From: Bifidobacteriaceae bacterium
GTDB taxonomy: Bacteria > Actinomycetota > Actinomycetes > Actinomycetales > WQXJ01
Length of the DNA stretch: 10,641 nt
Reading direction: 5' to 3'
NCBI GenBank assembly: GCA_031265345.1
Contig: JAISCU010000135.1
Coordinates: 1-10,641 of the forward strand
Shown: in pieces, positions 6,781 through 10,641 of the stretch
Layout: each line of letters starts with the position of its first letter
Position numbering within the stretch: position 1 is the first letter of the stretch
Position numbers and translations under genes: made by a program
The notes under the pieces: generated by a model
Database searches by the model: none
What the model was told of the DNA's origin: nothing
Seen by the model: the letters and a program-made list of their open reading frames with translations, nothing else

Positions 6781-6837
6781 TGTCCATAACTGGCTTCAAC
6801 TCGCGCCCGGGCCGAGTTCCAGGGACTTGTGGACACC
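6781..6837 (+). repeat. 57-bp hairpin repeat, copy 1
   Basis: Identical to copy 2 at 54 of 57 positions. The 9-nt outer arms (6781-6789 and 6827-6835) pair with one T-G pair, and the 6-nt inner arms AACTCG (6798-6803) and CGAGTT (6813-6818) pair perfectly. It starts 31 nt after the synthase stop, so this copy could act as a terminator. The gap 6750-7064 contains no supported gene. Confidence 0.9.
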
Positions 6838-6916
6838 CGTGCCCGATGGCGCCCGCCCGGCGATCAGCGTACCCGCAGGCCAGCCCGTCGCCACTTCGCC
6901 GCTCCCGGGTTGGGTC

Positions 6917-6973
6917 TGTCCACAACTGGCGTCAACTCGCGCCTGGGCCGAGTTCCAGGGACTTGTGGACACC
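6917..6973 (+). repeat. 57-bp hairpin repeat, copy 2
   Basis: Outer arms TGTCCACAA (6917-6925) and TTGTGGACA (6963-6971) are perfectly complementary; inner arms are AACTCG (6934-6939) and CGAGTT (6949-6954). The internal CTGG and CCAG may pair with shifted register. It starts exactly 136 bp after copy 1, in direct orientation, and ends about 80 nt before the kinase -10 box. Confidence 0.9.
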
Positions 6974-7051
6974 GCTCGTGGAGGGAATGTGGACGCGGCC
7001 CCGAGGTCGCGCCCGTCGGCGCGTGACTACTCGTTGCGAGTGCGGACACCG

Positions 7052-7057
7052 TAGACT
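7052..7057 (+). promoter_or_regulatory. PASTA kinase promoter, -10 box TAGACT, leaderless start
   Basis: TAGACT ends 7 nt before GTG 7065, which places transcription initiation at the start codon. No -35 consensus is seen at normal spacing. No Shine-Dalgarno precedes the GTG. Confidence 0.55.
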
Positions 7058-7064
7058 CACGCAC

Positions 7065-9485
7065 GTGGAATCCACCCCGTCCGATCCGATGCTCGGCCAG
7101 ACCATCGATGGCCGCTACCGGATCGACGCGCGTCTGGCGCGCGGGGGCATGGCGACCGTGTACCAGGCCACCGACCTGAGGTTGGACCGGTCGGTGGCGG
7201 TCAAGATTCTGCACCCGCACCTGGCGGAGGGGCCGAAGTTCGTGGACCGTTTCCGCCGCGAGGCGCGTGCCGCCGCCCGGCTGATCGATCCGGGAATAGT
7301 CGGCGTCCACGACCAGGGCACCTGGGGCGACGCCCCTTACCTGGTAATGGAACTGGTCGAAGGTCCCAACTTGCGGACCCTCATGATGACATCGGGCTTG
7401 CCGTCCGTGGGCAAGGCTCTCGACTTCATGATCCAGGTGTTGCAAGCCCTCGCGGTGGCGCACGCAGCCGGGTTCGTCCACCGCGACATCAAGCCGGAGA
7501 ACATCCTCATCACCCGCACGGGCCAGGTCAAGGTGGCCGATTTCGGCTTGGCACGGGCGGTGTCCGAGGTCACGGCAGCCTCCTCCGGGGTGGTTCTGGG
7601 CACGGTCGCGTACCTCTCGCCCGAACTGGTGGCCGAAGGCGTGGCGGACATGCGCACCGACGTCTACGCCGCCGGGGTGGTGCTGTTCGAGTTGCTGACC
7701 GGCTCGCAGCCCTACGTCGCGGACACTCCCATCCAGGTGGCGTTCCAGCACGTACACGCCGATTTCCCGGCCCCCTCCAGCCGGGTCGGCTGGCTCCCCC
7801 AGGAGATCGACTCGCTGGTCCTGGCTTTGGCAGCGAAGCAGCCCGAGCGCCGCCCCGAGGACGCTGCCGCCGCGTTGGCGCTGCTCAGAGCGGTGCGGCG
7901 GGCCTTGCCGGACGATATCGCCGCGCGCGCCCCGAGTCCGGTGGTCACGCCCGGTCTGGCCGTGGCAGGGATGGCAGCGCTGCACGATGCCGCCGACCCG
8001 GCTGGCGGCTCGCCTTCGTCTCCCGCCGACCCCGGTTTGGGTGCCTATGGAGACCTTGGTCCTGCTGCCGCGACTGCGGGAGCCCTGGGGGCTGTTGACC
8101 GGGCTGGCGGAGGTATGGACACGGGCGCGATTGGAGCGACTGGCCCGGCGACTGGTCACGGTCCGGGCGGGGCCGAAACCAACGGTCCGACCGGGACCAG
8201 CGCTCACGGTGCTGCGACCAGGACCAGCGGGTATGGTCCGGGCAGTGGCGGACCGGTGGCCGGAGCGGCTGCCGACGATGGGCCGGGCGGGGCTGGTGCC
8301 ATCGGTCCGGGCGGGGCTGGTGCCAACGTTTCGGGCGATGACCGCGCCAATGGTCCGGGCGGGGCCGGTGCCAACGGTCGGGGCGGCGACCGCGAGCGCG
8401 AGCGTGACGCTGGCCCATCAGGCGCCGGAGGCTCCGGGGACCGGAACCGGACCGAACTCGTGCCCACAGCCCTGCCGGGGAGCGGCACTGGCGGGACCCA
8501 GGCCTTGCCTCTAGCGAAGATCCCACCGGCCACCCGGCTGCCTCAAGGCGAGCCCAAGCGGGTGGCGGCCAGGCCGAGGCGGCGGCATCGTGCGCTGTGG
8601 TGGGTTCTTGGGGCTGTGCTGGTGCTGGCAGGCGGGGCGGGCGGGACTCTGTACTGGTATTTCGAGCATGGGCCGGGGTCGCTCGTGAGCGTGCCCAAGG
8701 TGACCGGGTTGACCCAGGCCCAGGCCGAGGCCGAGGTCAAGGCCGCGGACCTGGTGCCGAGCGTGACGACCGAGTTCTCCGACGATGCGGCCGAGGGCGT
8801 TGTCATCAGCGCCTCGCCGGACCCCGGTGAGCGGGTCGAGCCTCAGTCTCTGGTCGACATGGTGGTGTCCAAGGGTGTGGAGCATTTCACCGTGCCGGAG
8901 ACGGGGATCGTGGACGTGCCCGAATCCGATGCCCGGGCCGCGCTGGCCATGGCCGGGCTCGACGGCGAGGTGACGGCGGAGGGAGTCTGGGACACCGCCA
9001 CCGCCGAGGGGACCGTGCTGTCCGCCGAGCCCGCGGGCGGCGAACTGGTGCCGCACAATCAAGCCATCAAGCTGGTCGTGTCCAAGGGGCCGCAGCCGGT
9101 CGACGCTCCCGCGGTGACGGACATGTCCGTGGAGGACGCGCAGGGCGTGGCGGCCGAGTTCGAGATGACCGTGGTCCGAGGCGTCGACGAATACAGCGAG
9201 ACTGTGGCCGAGGGGCTGATCATCCGGCAGGAGCCTGCGGCGGGCACCGACAGCCACTATGGGGCGGAGATCGCGGTGGTGGTGTCGTTGGGGATGCCGT
9301 ACGTCGAGGTGCCCAAAGTGTTGGGCCTGACCTGGGACGCCGCGGTGGCGAAGCTGGAGGAGCGAGGCCTGGTGGCGCAGCGGGAGAATCTGCTGACCGG
9401 CTGGATGGGGACGGTCTACAGCTGCAAGCCCGAAGAGGGCACGTCGGTGCGGAAGGGATCGACGGTCACGCTGGGCGTGATCTGA
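7065..9485 (+). CDS. pknL: PASTA-domain Ser/Thr protein kinase, PknL-like
   Basis: 806-aa membrane receptor kinase. The kinase domain spans about 18-280: P-loop-like LARGGMATVY (24-33), Lys47 in VAVK, Glu66, catalytic HRDIKPEN (139-146, an RD kinase), DFG (159-161), activation loop ending LGTVAYLSPE (178-187). A Gly/Ala/Pro-rich linker (about 305-480) contains 8-residue repeats, then a basic stretch and one membrane helix (about 510-533). Outside are four PASTA repeats (about 541-603, 608-674, 679-742, 747-806), which in this family bind cell wall precursor or muropeptide. The activation-loop region resembles PknL, and the position next to the prenyl synthase supports it, although M. tuberculosis PknL lacks PASTA domains; a general PknB/StkP-type kinase is the alternative. 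The GTG start is set by TAGACT 7 nt upstream and the kinase boundary. The 95-residue in-frame extension to 6780 crosses both hairpin repeats and is probably not translated. Confidence 0.95.
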   Translation: MESTPSDPMLGQTIDGRYRIDARLARGGMATVYQATDLRLDRSVAVKILHPHLAEGPKFVDRFRREARAAARLIDPGIVGVHDQGTWGDAPYLVMELVEGPNLRTLMMTSGLPSVGKALDFMIQVLQALAVAHAAGFVHRDIKPENILITRTGQVKVADFGLARAVSEVTAASSGVVLGTVAYLSPELVAEGVADMRTDVYAAGVVLFELLTGSQPYVADTPIQVAFQHVHADFPAPSSRVGWLPQEIDSLVLALAAKQPERRPEDAAAALALLRAVRRALPDDIAARAPSPVVTPGLAVAGMAALHDAADPAGGSPSSPADPGLGAYGDLGPAAATAGALGAVDRAGGGMDTGAIGATGPATGHGPGGAETNGPTGTSAHGAATRTSGYGPGSGGPVAGAAADDGPGGAGAIGPGGAGANVSGDDRANGPGGAGANGRGGDRERERDAGPSGAGGSGDRNRTELVPTALPGSGTGGTQALPLAKIPPATRLPQGEPKRVAARPRRRHRALWWVLGAVLVLAGGAGGTLYWYFEHGPGSLVSVPKVTGLTQAQAEAEVKAADLVPSVTTEFSDDAAEGVVISASPDPGERVEPQSLVDMVVSKGVEHFTVPETGIVDVPESDARAALAMAGLDGEVTAEGVWDTATAEGTVLSAEPAGGELVPHNQAIKLVVSKGPQPVDAPAVTDMSVEDAQGVAAEFEMTVVRGVDEYSETVAEGLIIRQEPAAGTDSHYGAEIAVVVSLGMPYVEVPKVLGLTWDAAVAKLEERGLVAQRENLLTGWMGTVYSCKPEEGTSVRKGSTVTLGVI
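8285..8404 (+). repeat. 24-bp tandem repeats in the kinase linker
   Basis: Five units of 24 bp begin at 8285, 8309, 8333, 8357 and 8381, each starting GGGCGG or a close variant. They encode an 8-residue unit of the type GPGGAGAN. Units 1, 2 and 4 are closest; units 3 and 5 have diverged to charged residues. The array preserves frame, so changes in unit number would only change linker length. Confidence 0.75.
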
Positions 9486-9502
9486 GCGTGAACCCATGGT
9501 TG

Positions 9503-9520
9503 GCCGTCCGTTGGACAGGC
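9503..9520 (+). terminator. Weak hairpin after the kinase gene
   Basis: GCCGTCC (9503-9509) can pair with GGAC (9513-9516) and GGC (9518-9520) around a GTT loop with one bulged A. It lies 18 nt past the kinase stop. The stem is short and lacks a T run, so this is a weak call. Confidence 0.3.
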
Positions 9521-9576
9521 TTGCGGCCGGAGCGGGAACGCCGTGGCCTCGTTTAGGGCGCACGGCCATGGTGCGC

Positions 9577-9582
9577 TAGGCT
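9577..9582 (+). promoter_or_regulatory. tRNA-Pro promoter, -10 box TAGGCT
   Basis: TAGGCT fits TANNNT; a poor -35 (TTAGGG, 9553-9558) lies 18 nt upstream. Transcription would start near 9589, giving a 5' leader of about 40 nt to be removed by RNase P. Confidence 0.4.
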
Positions 9583-9628
9583 CATGGCCTGGTTGTTTCG
9601 GCCCCTTCGAGGCCAGGGGCGACCGACA

Positions 9629-9702
<74 letters not shown>

Positions 9703-10238
9703 CTGTTTTGGCCGGGGTTTTCGCGTTTTACGACACCCGCAGCGCGCACACGGCGAGCTGCTGAGACTCCGTCGGCGACGTTCGCGGAACATCCCCCGGC
9801 GCCTCGCCACCCCAGCGGCGACCCGCAATCAAGCTCGGGTTGAACGAGCGCGCAGGGATGGCGCAGTTTGACCACGGCCTGTTTCTAGACGGCGGCCAGT
9901 CCGGCCCGTGCTCCGTCGGCCTGGGCGATCACCTGGGAACGGTGGCAGCATCCCGTCGTCCGGGTCGGCACCGAACGGCAGCATCTGGCGCCGCGCCCAA
10001 CCCTGGGCGTTTTGGCAGGACATGGACACCACTACACGGTCGACGTCACCCGGCACGGCGAATCCTCCGGGGAAAGATAATCCCCGCCAATCCCTCAGGA
10101 CGGCGGGGCAGAATGGCCCGAGGATACACCGCCTGGCCCGGGGATGGTGATTGTCGGCCGCCGCCCTGGCGCCGGCGATCCCCGCGTCGCTGGCCGGCGA
10201 CTGCGGCGTCTCCACCGAAGGACGGCGTCGCCACGCTG
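9703..10238. other. Stretch without a recognisable gene
   Basis: No frame on either strand here gives a protein with a recognisable family, a good ribosome binding site and sensible composition. The plus frame opening at ATG 9840 runs into the antitoxin gene, but its first 120 or so residues are Arg/Pro/Gly-rich, as in G+C-rich non-coding sequence. From about 10215 the same frame looks more protein-like. A minus frame (10215-9829) is equally unsupported. One 6-bp stem, CGGGGA (10068-10073) with TCCCCG (10081-10086) around a 7-nt loop, is visible. The stretch could be decayed coding sequence. Confidence 0.5.
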
Positions 10239-10244
10239 TACGAT
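10239..10244 (+). promoter_or_regulatory. Possible antitoxin gene promoter, -10 box TACGAT
   Basis: TACGAT fits TANNNT and is a common actinobacterial -10 variant. It would give a leader of about 70 nt before ATG 10323. No -35 is visible. The coding-like look of the same region in the antitoxin frame argues against it. Confidence 0.3.
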
Positions 10245-10322
10245 TGCGGGATTAGCCGCAGCCCGGATGCGCTCGTCGAGGAGGCACACGGCGACGGAAC
10301 CGCGATGATGGGAGGCCCGCTG

Positions 10323-10541
10323 ATGGCGTTCATGCCGATCGAGGTGGACCGGGTCCAACTCACCATCATGGGGGTCCGGTTTCCGGACCTCGCGACCCTC
10401 GACGCTGCGGCCAACGGACTCGGGTCGGCCATGTTCGAGGGCTTCACACCCACCGCGGGCTTGGTGGCCGTGCTCCGGTCGTACCTCGTCGGCGAGATCC
10501 AACTGGAGCAGCTGCCGACAGCCGTCCAGGAACTAGCGTGA
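10323..10541 (+). CDS. VbhA-like Fic antitoxin (small antitoxin protein)
   Basis: 72-aa protein. The C-terminal two thirds read as two or three helices, with SAMFEG at 35-40 fitting the (S/T)xxxE(G/N) inhibition motif, whose Glu blocks ATP binding in Fic adenylyltransferases. It is followed by FTPTAGLVAVLRSYLVGEIQ and LEQLPTAVQELA. The pattern 'EG-x-x-P-(about 10)-Y-x-x-GEI' is typical of VbhA-family antitoxins as I remember them. ATG 10323 is chosen because GGGAGG (10310-10315) lies 7 nt upstream; in-frame ATGs at 10305 and 10308 lack this spacing. VbhA genes normally sit directly before a Fic toxin gene. Here the next 100 nt contain no Fic start, only a promoter and ribosome binding site, so the partner is either beyond the edge or absent. 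The family call rests on motif reading alone. Confidence 0.7.
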   Translation: MAFMPIEVDRVQLTIMGVRFPDLATLDAAANGLGSAMFEGFTPTAGLVAVLRSYLVGEIQLEQLPTAVQELA

Positions 10542-10605
10542 CGCGCCAGAGATCAGCAAGCAGGGCAAGGCGTTTCCGGCGACCGCGGCCGTCCCGCGCA
10601 GCGGG

Positions 10606-10641
10606 TATAAGCTGTCTTATCAGCGAAAGAGAGGAGACGCC
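10606..10641 (+). promoter_or_regulatory. Promoter and ribosome binding site of a gene beyond the right edge
   Basis: TATAAGCT (10606-10613) supplies a -10 box (TATAAG or TAAGCT). It overlaps a perfect inverted repeat, ATAAG (10607-10611) and CTTAT (10616-10620), that could be an operator. AGAGAGGAGA (10628-10637) is a strong Shine-Dalgarno, with the window ending 4 nt later. A start codon is therefore expected within a few bases outside the window. Confidence 0.55.

Noticed and set aside
5445..6836. 463-codon minus-strand open frame opposite the prenyl synthase
   Set aside because: Low-complexity shadow; the plus strand has both aspartate motifs of a prenyl synthase.
6864..8207. 447-codon minus-strand open frame opposite the kinase
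   Set aside because: Shadow of the kinase domain; it also crosses the hairpin repeat.
9855..9870. AGGGATGGCGCAGTTTG-like stretch resembling both the tRNA 5' part and a piece of sigA near 1436
   Set aside because: The matches are short, end abruptly and do not extend into structure; chance similarity.
9829..10215. 128-codon minus-strand frame after the tRNA
   Set aside because: No ribosome binding site, Arg/Pro/Gly-rich ends and no recognisable motif; not supported as a gene.
10588..10596. GCCGTCCCG, also the 3' end of tRNA-Pro (9693-9701), as a possible att duplicate
   Set aside because: Nine bases in G+C-rich DNA can match by chance, and the flanks do not agree.

Overview
The window is high-G+C DNA from the chromosome of an actinobacterium (Actinomycetota). 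The evidence is a SigA/HrdB-type sigma factor with a long Lys/Ala-rich N-terminal extension, the actinobacterial families DUF7455, DUF3152 and DUF4192, a PASTA Ser/Thr kinase, and GTG starts preceded at 6-7 nt by TANNNT -10 boxes, as in leaderless actinobacterial genes. The genus cannot be read from the sequence.

Left part (1-4538). A possible minus-strand gene start runs off the left edge. Next is a small plus-strand zinc-ribbon protein (DUF7455). It converges, across a long hairpin, on a minus-strand pair: sigA and, directly abutting its stop codon, a membrane-anchored DUF3152 zincin-like protein. Upstream of sigA, on the same strand, lies a DUF4192 gene.

Middle part (4539-9485). metF (5,10-methylenetetrahydrofolate reductase, minus) ends at a strong hairpin. 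It is divergent from a polyprenyl (GGPP-type) synthase gene, which is followed on the plus strand by a PASTA-domain Ser/Thr kinase. This resembles the mycobacterial metF-like (Rv2172c) / idsA2 / pknL neighbourhood without mptA and Rv2175c, and the kinase domain looks PknL-like. All three genes appear to have leaderless GTG starts. The 315-nt gap before the kinase holds two near-identical 57-bp hairpin repeats, the most unusual structure in the window.

Right part (9486-10641). A tRNA-Pro(GGG) gene with its own promoter is followed by about 620 nt without a recognisable gene. Then comes a 72-aa VbhA-like antitoxin carrying the (S/T)xxxE(G/N) Fic-inhibition motif, with no Fic toxin in view. The window ends on a promoter and a ribosome binding site for a gene that starts just outside.

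The left and middle parts are core housekeeping: transcription initiation, C1 metabolism, isoprenoid chain synthesis and envelope-sensing phosphorylation. The stretch to the right of the tRNA looks accessory.
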